64,000 nt of DNA from REEB76 sp049698775 (lineage in GTDB: Bacteria; Pseudomonadota; Gammaproteobacteria; Natronospirales; REEB76). The notes under the pieces are model-generated. The model ran no database searches, was not told the DNA's origin, and saw only the letters and a list, made by a program, of their open reading frames with translations. The stretch is from assembly GCA_049698775.1 (NCBI GenBank), contig JBAVYM010000040.1:8829-72828 (forward strand), read 5' to 3'. The position numbers and the translations under genes were made by a program. The first letter of the stretch is position 1. Each line of letters begins with the position of its first letter. Positions 1 through 8,219 of this stretch are shown here, one piece after another.

Positions 1-990
1 TTGCGCGCTTCATGATCCAGCGCGGTATTCGGCTGCACGTAATGGGACACATCCGCAATCGCCACCACCAGCCGGAAACCCGCACCTTTGCGTTCGCAAT
101 ACACCGCATCGTCGAAATCCCGCGCGTCTTCGCCGTCAATGGTCACGAGCGGCGTATTGCGTAAATCCAGGCGGCCGTGTTTGGCGCTTTCCGGCACTTC
201 TTCCCGCAAGGTGCGGATTTCCGTTTCCACGTCCGCCGGCCATTCGTGCGGCAGACCATGCGAGTGCACCGCCAATTCCACTTCCATGCCCGGCGCGTGG
301 CGTTCGCCCAGAATGCGCACTACCCGGCCGATGGGCTCGCTCTGCTTGTCCGGCTGCTGCGTCAGTTCCGCGACCACCATCTGGCCGGAGCGCGCGCCGT
401 TGCGTTCCACCACCGGAATCAGCACGGTGTGGGCGATGCGGGAATTGTCAGGCTGCACGAAGCTCACGCCGTGCTCTTCCACGTAACGTCCCGCCACTTC
501 ATGGGTGTTGCGATCCAGCACATCCACCAGCGAGCCTTCCATGCGGCCGCGCGCATCCTTGCCCTGCACGCGCACCAGTGCCCGATCGCCGTGCATGAGC
601 GTGCGCATCTGCCGCGGCGACAGGAACACGTCATCGCCGCCTTCGTCCGGTTTCAAAAATCCGAAACCGTCGCGATGGCCAATGACCGTACCCGCCACCA
701 ACGGCAGCAGTTTCACCAAGCAGTATTCATCGCGGCGATTCTGCACCAGTTGACCGTCGCGCAGCATGGCGGCGAGCCGCCGGCTCAAGGCTTCAATTTC
801 CCCGGTATCATGCAGGTGCAAATCGTGGGTCAGTTGCTCGAAACGCAGCGGTTTGCCGGTCTGCTCCAGCCAGTGCAGGATCGCCTCGCGGCTGGCGATC
901 GGCCGTTCGTACTTGCTTGCTTCCCGCTCCGCGAAAGGATCGGCCGGCCGGCGCGTACCATGTTTGGGCTTGTTGGGTTTTTTCTTCATG
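1..990 (-). CDS. rnr: Ribonuclease R, N-terminal part (cut by window start)
   Basis: RNase R is a processive 3'-5' exoribonuclease that degrades structured RNA and acts in rRNA and tRNA quality control. The frame opens at ATG 990 and runs off the left edge without a stop, giving about 330 of the usual 750-830 residues. It begins with a lysine-rich stretch (MKKKPNKPKHG), then a winged-helix-like region (EAILHWLEQTGKPLRFEQL), cold-shock-type segments (GTVIGHRDGFGFLKPDEGGD) and the start of the RNB domain. The RNB metal site reads TIDGEDARDFDDAV, with the conserved aspartates. rnr lies beyond purA as in E. coli, but here it is divergent from a tRNA-Leu gene. The C-terminal S1 domain lies outside the window. 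Confidence 0.95.
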
Positions 991-1018
991 GAGTGAGTGA
1001 CTCAAGTGAGATGTGAGA

Positions 1019-1047
1019 TTGACACAGTAAGGAGGTGCCGGTAAAGT
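1019..1047 (+). promoter_or_regulatory. Sigma70 promoter of tRNA-Leu
   Basis: The -35 hexamer TTGACA (1019-1024) matches consensus. It is followed by a 17-bp spacer and TAAAGT (1042-1047) as -10. Initiation near 1054 would leave a leader of about 30 nt before the tRNA at 1086. The site lies in the gap between divergent rnr and the tRNA. Spacing and -35 are ideal and the -10 is four of six. Confidence 0.65.
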
Positions 1048-1085
1048 GCCGCCCTCTCGAAACGGCTGACTTCAGCCTGCCCCTT

Positions 1086-1170
1086 GCCCAGGTGGCGGAA
1101 TTGGTAGACGCACTAGCTTCAGGTGCTAGCGGGTAACACCGTGGAGGTTCGAGTCCTCTCCTGGGCACCA
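1086..1170 (+). tRNA. tRNA-Leu (anticodon CAG)
   Basis: An 85-nt class II tRNA with encoded CCA. The acceptor GCCCAGG pairs with CCTGGGC before ACCA. The D-arm contains GGTAGACGC. The anticodon stem CTAGC/GCTAG encloses loop TTCAGGT, giving anticodon CAG, which reads CUG leucine codons. A long variable arm of the leucine type and the T-arm GAGGTTCGAGTCCTC follow. CUG is the dominant leucine codon in the neighbouring genes. A VapBC pair is inserted directly downstream. Confidence 0.97.
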
Positions 1171-1244
1171 TCTTCCTCCCAAGCGATCTCATCTAGTCTT
1201 AATTTTGAGGGCGGCATCTTTGACGACAGCTTCGGCGAAGGTGC

Positions 1245-1679
1245 TTAAGCGGAGCCTTTTCCACCCGGCCGGGGCGTGTGTAGCTTCAGTCTCAACACGA
1301 TCGCGTAACGCCGAAAGTCGGCATCCATAGTATAGATCGGCGCGCGATAGCGAACTGAAACAGCACAGATCAACAAATCAATCGCGCTGCCGGCAATCCC
1401 CCGCGTGCGGCAGCGATTGAAGAATTGCGCGGCTCGTTCGTAATCCTCAGTTGTCAGCGGAAGACCAGGAAAAGGACGCAACGCAGTCCGCAGTTGTTCC
1501 CACGCACCTTCATCACGGACGCCCGAGAGCAATTCCTGACGAATCGGCCCGATCAGCGCTGCTCCACCCTCTCGCACCAAGCGTTCCCACTCGCGGACGT
1601 GGCGGCTTTCACTGACGTTGAGATCATGCTGGCGCCGGCGCAGGGCCAGCGACCAAATAGGCGTGTCAATCAGAATCAA
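1245..1679 (-). CDS. vapC: VapC-type PIN-domain toxin
   Basis: A PIN-domain ribonuclease of 144 residues, the toxin half of a type II VapBC module. VapC enzymes cleave tRNA or rRNA and are neutralised by VapB. The N-terminus MILIDTPIWSLALRR carries the first catalytic acidic residue (D5). GSAIDLLICAVSV and YTMDADFRRYA supply later conserved acidic residues of the four-carboxylate site. The frame overlaps the end of the antitoxin gene by 4 bp, the usual coupled arrangement. The pair sits between purA and tRNA-Leu, where E. coli has nsrR, so it is probably a later insertion. The RNA target cannot be predicted. Confidence 0.85.
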   Translation of the reverse strand: MILIDTPIWSLALRRRQHDLNVSESRHVREWERLVREGGAALIGPIRQELLSGVRDEGAWEQLRTALRPFPGLPLTTEDYERAAQFFNRCRTRGIAGSAIDLLICAVSVRYRAPIYTMDADFRRYAIVLRLKLHTPRPGGKGSA

Positions 1680-1885
1680 CTGTGCGCCTTGCGATGCCGG
1701 AGCGGCTTGTAATCGTAATCCTTGTCAAACGGCACTTGGCCGATCAAATCGAGGATTTTGAGTTGGTGCCGGCGACGCACATATTCATGTAGCGCGGAGG
1801 TAACCGCCTCTTTCTTGGTGCGATGTTTACCGGCACGCCGAGCCTGTTCGATCAAAGCGTCATCGAGTGCAAGATTCGTAGCCAT
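1676..1885 (-). CDS. vapB: VapB-type antitoxin
   Basis: A 69-residue antitoxin preceding vapC and overlapping it by 4 bp. The N-terminal half (MATNLALDDALIEQARRAGK, then HRTKKEAVTSAL) has the pattern of a ribbon-helix-helix DNA-binding domain. The C-terminal half (LIGQVPFDKDYDYKPLR) is the kind of extended arm that wraps the PIN toxin. ATG 1885 was chosen. A longer frame from TTG 1945 would translate through two direct repeats that look like an operator, so that extension is unlikely to be coding. VapB with VapC normally represses its own promoter. Confidence 0.8.
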   Translation of the reverse strand: MATNLALDDALIEQARRAGKHRTKKEAVTSALHEYVRRRHQLKILDLIGQVPFDKDYDYKPLRHRKAHS

Positions 1886-1907
1886 AGGATTGCCTCTGTC
1901 GCCATGT

Positions 1908-1930
1908 TTACACATCATCTTACACATCAT
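1908..1930. promoter_or_regulatory. Paired direct repeat upstream of vapB, candidate operator
   Basis: The 11-mer TTACACATCAT occurs at 1908-1918 and again at 1920-1930, a 12-bp periodicity, 23-45 bp upstream of the chosen vapB start. Paired sites about one helical turn apart suit a ribbon-helix-helix repressor, so autoregulation by VapB or VapBC is inferred. No -10 or -35 was assigned. Confidence 0.5.
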
Positions 1931-1996
1931 GGCGCGAACTGGCAACAGGCTGGTGCCCGTATTTGAGTCCGGCGTGCGTGTGAGCGACGAGCCGCT

Positions 1997-3289
1997 TTAA
2001 TCGAACGGATGCTTGAGCACGATGGTCTGGGCGCGATCCGGGCCGGTGGAGATGATGTCCAGCGGCACGCCCATGAGCTGCTCGATGCGCTTGAGGTAAT
2101 GGCGCGCGTTTTCCGGCAGTTCCTTGTATTTCGTCAGTCCGACGGTGGAAGCCTTCCAGCCCGGCATTTCCTCGTACACCGGTTCGGATTCCGCGAAGCT
2201 CTCCGCACCCATGGGCGCCACTGTAACTTCGCCTTTGGAAGTTTTGTAAGCCACGCAAATGCGGATGGTGTCGAGGCCGTCGAGCACGTCGAGCTTGGTG
2301 ATGCACAGGCTCGACACGCTGTTGTTGATGATGGAGCGCCGGAGCGCCACCACGTCGAACCAGCCGCAGCGACGCGGTCGGCCGGTGACCGAGCCGAACT
2401 CGTGGCCGCGGCGCGCGAGGTGCTCGCCCATGGCGTCGAACAGTTCGGTCGGCATGGGTCCCTCGCCCACGCGCGTGGTGTAGGCCTTGACGATGCCGAG
2501 CACCTGATTGAAGTACAGCGGCCCCAGTCCCGTGCCGGTGGCGGCGCCGCCGGCGGTGGTGTTGGATGAGGTGACGTAGGGATAGGTGCCGTGATCCACG
2601 TCCAAGAGCGCGCCCTGCGCGCCCTCGAACAGCATGTTCTCGCCACGGCGGCGCAATTCATCCAGCAGCGGCGTAATGTCCGCGGTCAGGGGCTCGAGCT
2701 GCGGCACCAGCGCCAAGTAATCCTCCAGGGTTTTCTGGAAGGCCACCGGCTCCGCGTGGAAATAATTCTTGAGGATGAAGTTGTGGTAATCCAGCACTTC
2801 GCCCAACTTGGCAGCAAAGCGCTCACGGTGGAACAAATCGGCCAACCGCAGCGCGCGGCGCGCGATCTTGTCCTCGTAGGCCGGGCCGATGCCGCGGCCG
2901 GTGGTGCCGATCTTGGCCGCGCCCTTGGCATGCTCGCGCGCCTTGTCGAGCGCCACGTGCGAGGGCAGGATCAGCGGGCAGGCGGGCGAAATCTTCAAGC
3001 GCTCGCGCGCCGGCACGCCTTTGGCTTCCAGCATGGTGATCTCCTCAAGCAACGCGGTGGGCGACAGCACCACGCCGTTGCCGATGAGGCATTGCACGTT
3101 ACCGCGCAACACGCCCGAGGGGATCAGCTTGAGTACGGTCTTCTCGCCGTTGATGACCAGCGTGTGGCCGGCGTTGTGGCCGCCCTGGAAACGCACCACC
3201 GCCGCCACGCGGTCGGTGAGCCAGTCCACCACTTTGCCTTTGCCCTCGTCGCCCCATTGGGTGCCGATGACGATGACGTTCTTGCCCAT
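1997..3289 (-). CDS. purA: Adenylosuccinate synthetase
   Basis: Catalyses GTP-dependent joining of IMP and aspartate to adenylosuccinate, the first committed step to AMP. The 430-residue protein is the normal length. It begins MGKNVIVIGTQWGDEGKGKV, which holds the GDEGKGK phosphate-binding loop with catalytic Asp and Lys. GTTGRGIGPAYEDK and QGALLDVDHGTYPYVTSSN are IMP-binding and signature segments, and TTRVGEGPMPTE is also conserved. It lies 25 bp after the DUF2065 gene and is the last of the hfl cluster before the VapBC insertion, as in many gammaproteobacteria. Confidence 0.98.
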   Translation of the reverse strand: MGKNVIVIGTQWGDEGKGKVVDWLTDRVAAVVRFQGGHNAGHTLVINGEKTVLKLIPSGVLRGNVQCLIGNGVVLSPTALLEEITMLEAKGVPARERLKISPACPLILPSHVALDKAREHAKGAAKIGTTGRGIGPAYEDKIARRALRLADLFHRERFAAKLGEVLDYHNFILKNYFHAEPVAFQKTLEDYLALVPQLEPLTADITPLLDELRRRGENMLFEGAQGALLDVDHGTYPYVTSSNTTAGGAATGTGLGPLYFNQVLGIVKAYTTRVGEGPMPTELFDAMGEHLARRGHEFGSVTGRPRRCGWFDVVALRRSIINNSVSSLCITKLDVLDGLDTIRICVAYKTSKGEVTVAPMGAESFAESEPVYEEMPGWKASTVGLTKYKELPENARHYLKRIEQLMGVPLDIISTGPDRAQTIVLKHPFD

Positions 3290-3314
3290 GGTGCTTACCC
3301 GTGTGCTCCGCCGT

Positions 3315-3515
3315 TCACAGGAGAGTACGCGCCAGATACAGGAGAATCACGCCGGCGATCATGCTGGCGAGGCCGGCGATGCGCAGCACCCGGTCATTGG
3401 CCTGGGTGACCGCTGCCAAGCTGCGCTTGAAATTGTGCGGATTGATGAACGGCATGATGCCTTCGATCACCAGCATCAAGCCCACCGCCGTTACCAAGGC
3501 TATCCACATATTCAA
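3315..3515 (-). CDS. DUF2065 (YjeT-like) inner-membrane protein
   Basis: A 66-residue protein with two hydrophobic helices: residues about 4-22 (IALVTAVGLMLVIEGIMPF) and about 45-62 (IAGLASMIAGVILLYLAR). A short charged segment with NPHNFKRS lies between them. This matches the YjeT/DUF2065 family, encoded between hflC and purA in many gammaproteobacteria, as here. Its role is unknown. The position suggests a link to the HflKC membrane complex, but nothing in the sequence proves it. Confidence 0.85.
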   Translation of the reverse strand: MNMWIALVTAVGLMLVIEGIMPFINPHNFKRSLAAVTQANDRVLRIAGLASMIAGVILLYLARTLL

Positions 3516-3533
3516 TCGCCTTTCTTTACGTTA

Positions 3534-4433
3534 TCAATGCGTACCGGGCGGCGCTTTCAGGCCGTCGAAGTATTTCAGGAAGCCGCTGTCCGGGCCGAGC
3601 ACGATGACGCTATTGTTTTTATTGATCGTCCGCTTGTACGCCTCCAGACTTCTATAGAAGCGGAAAAACTCCGGATCCTGGTTGTAGGCACGCGCATAGA
3701 TGTCCGCGGCTTCAGCTTCGGCCTGGCCGCGGATGGTCTGCGCCTGGATGTTGGCCTTGGCGAGAACGGCGGCCTGCTGCTGATCCGCCTTGGCACGGAT
3801 TTCGTCAGCACTGGCAATACCCTGGGCGCGAATCTGCGCGGTCTGGTCAGACTGTGCCGCGCGCATGCGCTGGTACACGGTGTCCAGTTGATCCTGCGGA
3901 AGCGTGAGCGCCGTGATATGTACTGCCTGCACCTCCACTCCCAGGTTATGCACCTGTGCGTTGAGTTTCGTGGGCAGATCCCTCAACAACATTTCGTCAT
4001 TGCCGGTCAGCAGATCGGCGGCGAGGTGCGAGGCAAAGCTCTGCTGCAAAAGTGGCGTGAGCGCATCGTTGATTTTTCGCTCACCGGCGCTCTCGTCGCA
4101 ACCGGTGGCGCGGCAGAAAGCCGTAGCATCGGTAATGCGCCACACCGCCGCATAACCTGTTTCCAGTATCTTGCGGTCTGCACTGGTGAATTTCACGCGC
4201 CCACCGTTCACACGGTCGCTATCGAGCGTAATCCAGTGGTCATCCAATCCGGCAATATGCCCGAAGAACGGCACCCGAAAATGCAGTCCGGGCGCGAGGC
4301 CGGTATCTGTCACCTCGCCGGCCCGCAGCCGCACACCCATCTGCCCCTGATTCACCACGCCGACACTCTGGCTGACGAGTACCAACAGAATGATGGCGAC
4401 AATCAGGCTGATCAAGGAACGGTGGAGTTGCAT
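3534..4433 (-). CDS. hflC: HflC, FtsH protease modulator (SPFH protein)
   Basis: A band-7/SPFH protein that forms the large HflK-HflC cage around FtsH in the inner membrane and restrains its proteolysis. About 299 residues. An N-terminal membrane anchor (LISLIVAIILLVLVSQSVGVV) precedes the SPFH domain (GLAPGLHFRVPFFG) and a C-terminal Ala/Glu/Gln-rich coiled coil (about residues 190-245, RGQAEAEAADIYARAY). ATG 4433 overlaps the hflK stop by one base; a GTG one codon earlier is also open. The C-terminus SGFLKYFDGLKAP is typical of the family. Confidence 0.96.
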   Translation of the reverse strand: MQLHRSLISLIVAIILLVLVSQSVGVVNQGQMGVRLRAGEVTDTGLAPGLHFRVPFFGHIAGLDDHWITLDSDRVNGGRVKFTSADRKILETGYAAVWRITDATAFCRATGCDESAGERKINDALTPLLQQSFASHLAADLLTGNDEMLLRDLPTKLNAQVHNLGVEVQAVHITALTLPQDQLDTVYQRMRAAQSDQTAQIRAQGIASADEIRAKADQQQAAVLAKANIQAQTIRGQAEAEAADIYARAYNQDPEFFRFYRSLEAYKRTINKNNSVIVLGPDSGFLKYFDGLKAPPGTH

Positions 4434-5590
4434 CACACACCCCCCGTGGTGCTTGCGGCAGGTGCCGCGGTAGCAGGACGCGTACCCGCGGCAGGAGCCG
4501 TACTGGTGGACGCTTTTGACGGTGCATGCACTGCGGACGCGGGCTGTTTCACGGGCGGCGACTGGAACGGCTGGCCCAGTTGCACCGTCACGCTGCCGTT
4601 GCGGGTATCCACTACCACTTTGTTGGTGTTGCTCAAGATGTTTTCCATGGTCTGCATGTACAGTTGCTCGCGCGTGAGGGCCGGCGCTTTGCGATATGCC
4701 GCCAGCACCGCATCAAAGCGCGCGGTATCCGCTTGCGCCTGACTTACCAACGCGGTGCGATAGGCATCCGCTTCTTTGAGTTTGGCATCCGCCTCGCTCT
4801 GGGCCTGAGGCAGTACATTATCGGCGTAAGCCTGCGCCGCATCCGCGGTCTGGTTCGCATCCTGCTGCGCGGCCTGCACATCGGCATCGCTGCTGCTCAC
4901 GGCTTCGGGCAAGCTAACGCGCTGAAAACTGAGGCGGGTCACGGCGATGCCGCTGTCGTAGGGTTTGAGCAGGGTATCCAGGCGCTGGCGGGCATCCGCC
5001 TCCACCGCGTCCTGGCCACCGCCCATGAGGCTGGAGAGTGTGCTTTGCGCCACCGCCGCGCGCACCGCGGTACCGGCCAGCGCGTCCAGCAGGGTCTTGA
5101 CTCCGGCGTCTGCGTTTTCCGGCACGCGCGTCGCCGCCGCGGCATTGAAAAGATACGCGCGCAGATCCACCACGTGGTAATGCACCGCCGCGTCCACCAC
5201 CACAATGTTGCCGTCACGGGTAAGCAGGCGGTTGTAGTTGTGGGCGTAGTCACGGCTTTCCACGCTGCCGATGATGTCCGCATGGCCGACGGGCCAGGGA
5301 ATATGCCAGTGCAATCCCGGCTGCGTGACGCCCGTATAGTGGCCGAACACGAAATGCACCCCGCGATCGCCGGGCGCGACCTTGTAAAAGCCGGAGATCA
5401 ACCAAGCTGCGATGATGATGGGCACCAGCCACCACAGGACCGCCGCGTGAAAATGATGCTGACCGCCGCGCTTGCTGCCGAACAGCCAGCCCAGGCGTTT
5501 TTGCAGACTCTTCACCATGCGCTCCAGATCTGGCGGGCGCTCGGCACTATTCCAGGGATCCTTGTCTTTCCCCGGTTCGTTCCACACCAT
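4433..5590 (-). CDS. hflK: HflK, FtsH protease modulator (SPFH protein)
   Basis: Partner of HflC in the membrane complex that modulates FtsH. The chosen ATG starts MVWNEPGKDKDPWNSAERPP, the characteristic Gly/Pro/Asp-rich HflK N-terminus, and gives about 385 residues. A transmembrane helix (LWWLVPIIIAAWLISGFYKV, about residues 50-69) precedes the SPFH domain (RGVHFVFGHYTGVTQPGLHW). A coiled coil rich in Ala, Gln and Asp and a Ala/Pro/Thr-rich tail follow. The frame extends further upstream through the end of hflX, but that part resembles no HflK. It lies 26 bp after hflX. Confidence 0.95.
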   Translation of the reverse strand: MVWNEPGKDKDPWNSAERPPDLERMVKSLQKRLGWLFGSKRGGQHHFHAAVLWWLVPIIIAAWLISGFYKVAPGDRGVHFVFGHYTGVTQPGLHWHIPWPVGHADIIGSVESRDYAHNYNRLLTRDGNIVVVDAAVHYHVVDLRAYLFNAAAATRVPENADAGVKTLLDALAGTAVRAAVAQSTLSSLMGGGQDAVEADARQRLDTLLKPYDSGIAVTRLSFQRVSLPEAVSSSDADVQAAQQDANQTADAAQAYADNVLPQAQSEADAKLKEADAYRTALVSQAQADTARFDAVLAAYRKAPALTREQLYMQTMENILSNTNKVVVDTRNGSVTVQLGQPFQSPPVKQPASAVHAPSKASTSTAPAAGTRPATAAPAASTTGGV

Positions 5591-5616
5591 GACGGCGAAC
5601 TCCCAGTAATTGAATC

Positions 5617-6900
5617 TTACGCGGTCAACAACAAGGGATTCAGTCCCTCGCGCAGGCACAGGCGCTGATACTCGCCGCGCGGCATTTCCACCTGCAGCAG
5701 GCAACTGCCGTCTTGCTCCAGTTTCTCCGCGCGCACCGCCCCGAGGCGGAACAATGCCGCGCGCGCCCGGCTCTTGGCCGGCGCCAGCCGCAACCAGCCG
5801 TGCACGGTTTCGCTACGCAAGCGCTCGGCAATGGCTTGGCCCAAAGCCTGCAATCCAGCGCCGCTGTGGGCGGACACCCAGACACGCCGAGGTTTTCCGT
5901 CCGGGCCATTCTCCACCGCCGGCGGCCGGCCGGTGATGTCTATCTTATTGAATACTTCAAGCTGCGGCACGTCTTGCGCGCCGATTTCCGCCAACACCAG
6001 GTTCACGGTCTCTATATAGGTGTCCCGCTGCGGGTCGCTGGCATCCACCACATGCAACAGCAGTGTCGCCTCTTCCGTCTCCTTGAGGGTGGAACGGAAC
6101 GCCGCCACCAGGTCGTGCGGCAGCTCCCGGATGAAACCGACGGTATCCGCCAACACCACCTCCGGTCCCTGTTCGAGATGGAGCCGGCGCACGGTGGTAT
6201 CAAGGGTGGCGAACAACTGGTCGGCGGTGAACATCTCCGCGCCAGTCAGCGCATTGAAGAGCGTGGATTTGCCGGCGTTGGTATAACCCACCAGCGACAC
6301 GCTTGGCACCTCGCGGCGCAGGCGTGTGCGGCGATTCTGTTCACGTTGTTCGAGTGTGCGCTGCAGGCGCTTGGTCAATTGCTGGATGCGTTTGCCGATG
6401 AGCCGCCGGTCAGTTTCCAACTGAGTTTCGCCCGGACCGCGCAGGCCGATGCTGCCGCCGCGTTGCCGTTCCAAGTGTGTCCAACCGCGCACCAGGCGCG
6501 TGGCCAAATGTTTGTGCTGAGCGAGCTCCACCTGCAACTTGCCTTCGAAGCTATGGGCGCGTTGCGCGAAGATGTCGAGAATCAGACCGGTGCGGTCCAA
6601 CACGCGGCAACTCAGGAATTTTTCCAGGTTGCGTTCCTGGCTGGGCGAGAGCGCGTGGTTCACCAGCACCAGGTCCGCGCGGGTCTCCAATATCTTGACG
6701 CGGACTTCTTCCGCCTTGCCCTCACCAATGAAAAAATGCGGCTCGGGCACGCGCCGGTTGCCGACCACCGTCGCCAGCACTTCCGCGCCCGCGGCTTTTG
6801 CGAGTTCGGTAAATTCCTGGAGCAGCTCGTTGCCGGTGGCTGGATTCAGATTGAGATGAACCAGAACGGCCCGTTCACCGCTCTTTGGACGTTCAAACAA
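5617..6900 (-). CDS. hflX: GTPase HflX
   Basis: A ribosome-associated GTPase that binds the 50S subunit and splits stalled or heat-damaged ribosomes. 427 residues, the usual length. The N-terminal domain ends in the glycine-rich GGSIGLRGPGETQLETDRR signature, followed by a coiled-coil linker (KRIQQLTKRLQRTLEQREQN). The G domain has G1 GYTNAGKSTLFN, G3 DTVGF and G4 NKID. It sits between hfq and hflK as in E. coli. The last codons run up to 26 bp from the hflK start, so the genes are probably co-transcribed. Confidence 0.97.
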   Translation of the reverse strand: MFERPKSGERAVLVHLNLNPATGNELLQEFTELAKAAGAEVLATVVGNRRVPEPHFFIGEGKAEEVRVKILETRADLVLVNHALSPSQERNLEKFLSCRVLDRTGLILDIFAQRAHSFEGKLQVELAQHKHLATRLVRGWTHLERQRGGSIGLRGPGETQLETDRRLIGKRIQQLTKRLQRTLEQREQNRRTRLRREVPSVSLVGYTNAGKSTLFNALTGAEMFTADQLFATLDTTVRRLHLEQGPEVVLADTVGFIRELPHDLVAAFRSTLKETEEATLLLHVVDASDPQRDTYIETVNLVLAEIGAQDVPQLEVFNKIDITGRPPAVENGPDGKPRRVWVSAHSGAGLQALGQAIAERLRSETVHGWLRLAPAKSRARAALFRLGAVRAEKLEQDGSCLLQVEMPRGEYQRLCLREGLNPLLLTA

Positions 6901-6922
6901 CGCGTCGCCCCGGCATGCCGTC

Positions 6923-7180
6923 TCAGGCGCTCTCGCCGCTGGTTTCTTCGCCGCCAGCCGCCTCGGAAACCATGTTCACGTGCCGGCTTGGTACCACCGT
7001 TGAAACAGCGTGCTTGTACACCATCTGACTCACACTATTCTTGAGCAGGATCACAAACTGATCAAACGATTCAATTTGTCCCTGCAACTTGATGCCGTTG
7101 ACCAGATAAATCGAGACCGGCACTTTGTCCCGGCGCAGCGAATTCAGAAAGGGTTCTTGCAGGGACTGACCTTTGGCCAT
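6923..7180 (-). CDS. hfq: RNA chaperone Hfq
   Basis: A hexameric Sm-like chaperone that promotes pairing of small RNAs with mRNAs. The 85-residue form from ATG 7180 starts MAKGQSLQEPFLNSLRRDKV. Sm1 includes YLVNGIKLQGQIESFDQF with the Gln8, Phe42-type and Lys31-type RNA-binding residues. Sm2 is the YKHAVSTVVPSR segment, the distinctive Hfq KHAISTVVP motif. A short acidic tail follows. An upstream open extension is miaA-proximal noise. A GAGG ribosome-binding site lies 9 bases before the ATG. It sits between miaA and hflX, the conserved order. Confidence 0.98.
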   Translation of the reverse strand: MAKGQSLQEPFLNSLRRDKVPVSIYLVNGIKLQGQIESFDQFVILLKNSVSQMVYKHAVSTVVPSRHVNMVSEAAGGEETSGESA

Positions 7181-7274
7181 GACACGTAACCTCGTTTTAG
7201 TTTTGTCCGTCGTCGCGGGCCGCAAACGACCCGCTTCTTGTATTAAATACCGTGACATTGTATCACAGCACTCT

Positions 7275-8219
7275 TCAAACCTGCTCCGCCAGCGCCTTGG
7301 ACAACGCGGCTTGCACGTCGGGCAACAGCCGCGGCGCGGCGCTTTCAAACCAATGCAAATGCGCTTCGGCGCGCAGCCAGGTCAATTGGCGCTTGGCAAA
7401 GCGGCGCGTAGCCACAATCCCACGCTGCACCGCCGTATCCAGATCACAATCGCCATCCAGATATTCCCAGAGTTGACGATAACCGGCGGAACGCATGGAG
7501 GGATGAGCGAGCGTAAGGTCGCCTCGAGCATGCAAACCCGTCACTTCCCGCAGAAAGCCCGCGGCCATCATGGCTTGAAAGCGTTGTTCAATGCGCGTGT
7601 GCAGCAATGCGCGGCTCGCGGGTGTCACAGCCAATTTGATGAAGCGATACACCGAAGGTTGGACCGCATCGGCCGCATGCAGTTCCGACAAGGGCCGGCC
7701 GGTGAGATAAAAAACTTCCAGGGCACGCTGGATACGCTGCGGATCATTTGCATGGATACGCTGCGCCGCCACCGGATCCACCCGCGATAATTCCGCATGC
7801 AGTGCGCCCAAGCCCTGCCGGGCTGCGCGCCGGTCAAGTTCGGCACGCACTTGTGCGTCGGCAGAAGGCAGTTGCGCCAGCCCGTGTTGCAGTGCGTGGA
7901 AATACAGCATGGTGCCGCCGACCAACAGGGGAATGTGTCCGGCGGCCGTGATCTCGGCCATGGCAGCGAGCGCGTCGTGACGGAAGCGGCCGGCGGAATA
8001 ACTCTCGGCTGGATCAAGAATATCAATAAGACGATGCGGTGCGCGGCGCAGGATTCCGGCATCCGGTTTGGCAGTGCCGATATCCATGCCGCGGTAAATC
8101 ATCGCCGAATCCACGCTGATGATTTCGCAGGGCAAGCGCTGCACCAGTTCCACGGCCAGGGCCGTCTTGCCGGCCGCGGTGGGGCCCATCAACAGAATCG
8201 CCGGCGGCAGCGACATCAT
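7275..8219 (-). CDS. miaA: tRNA dimethylallyltransferase MiaA
   Basis: Transfers an isopentenyl group to A37 of tRNAs reading codons that start with U, the first step to ms2i6A. 314 residues. The P-loop is MGPTAAGKTALAVEL, followed by ISVDSAMIYRGMDIGTAKPD with the catalytic Asp and the DSxQxYxxxDIGT-type motif. VGGTMLYFHALQ and RRFAKRQLTWLR are further family signatures. Two ATG codons in tandem open the frame; the first overlaps the mutL stop as ATGA, so translation is probably coupled to mutL. hfq follows downstream. Confidence 0.97.
   Translation of the reverse strand: MMSLPPAILLMGPTAAGKTALAVELVQRLPCEIISVDSAMIYRGMDIGTAKPDAGILRRAPHRLIDILDPAESYSAGRFRHDALAAMAEITAAGHIPLLVGGTMLYFHALQHGLAQLPSADAQVRAELDRRAARQGLGALHAELSRVDPVAAQRIHANDPQRIQRALEVFYLTGRPLSELHAADAVQPSVYRFIKLAVTPASRALLHTRIEQRFQAMMAAGFLREVTGLHARGDLTLAHPSMRSAGYRQLWEYLDGDCDLDTAVQRGIVATRRFAKRQLTWLRAEAHLHWFESAAPRLLPDVQAALSKALAEQV

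Noticed and set aside
986..1192. Leftward frame crossing tRNA-Leu
   Set aside because: It would code through the tRNA, whose fold is certain.
2889..4742. Long rightward frame of 617 codons opposite purA, DUF2065 and hflC/hflK
   Set aside because: It is antisense to four clear genes with intact motifs. GC-rich third positions create long antisense frames, and the translation has no recognisable motif.
5713..7044. 443-codon rightward frame opposite hflX
   Set aside because: Antisense to the full G-domain motifs of HflX, with no protein similarity.
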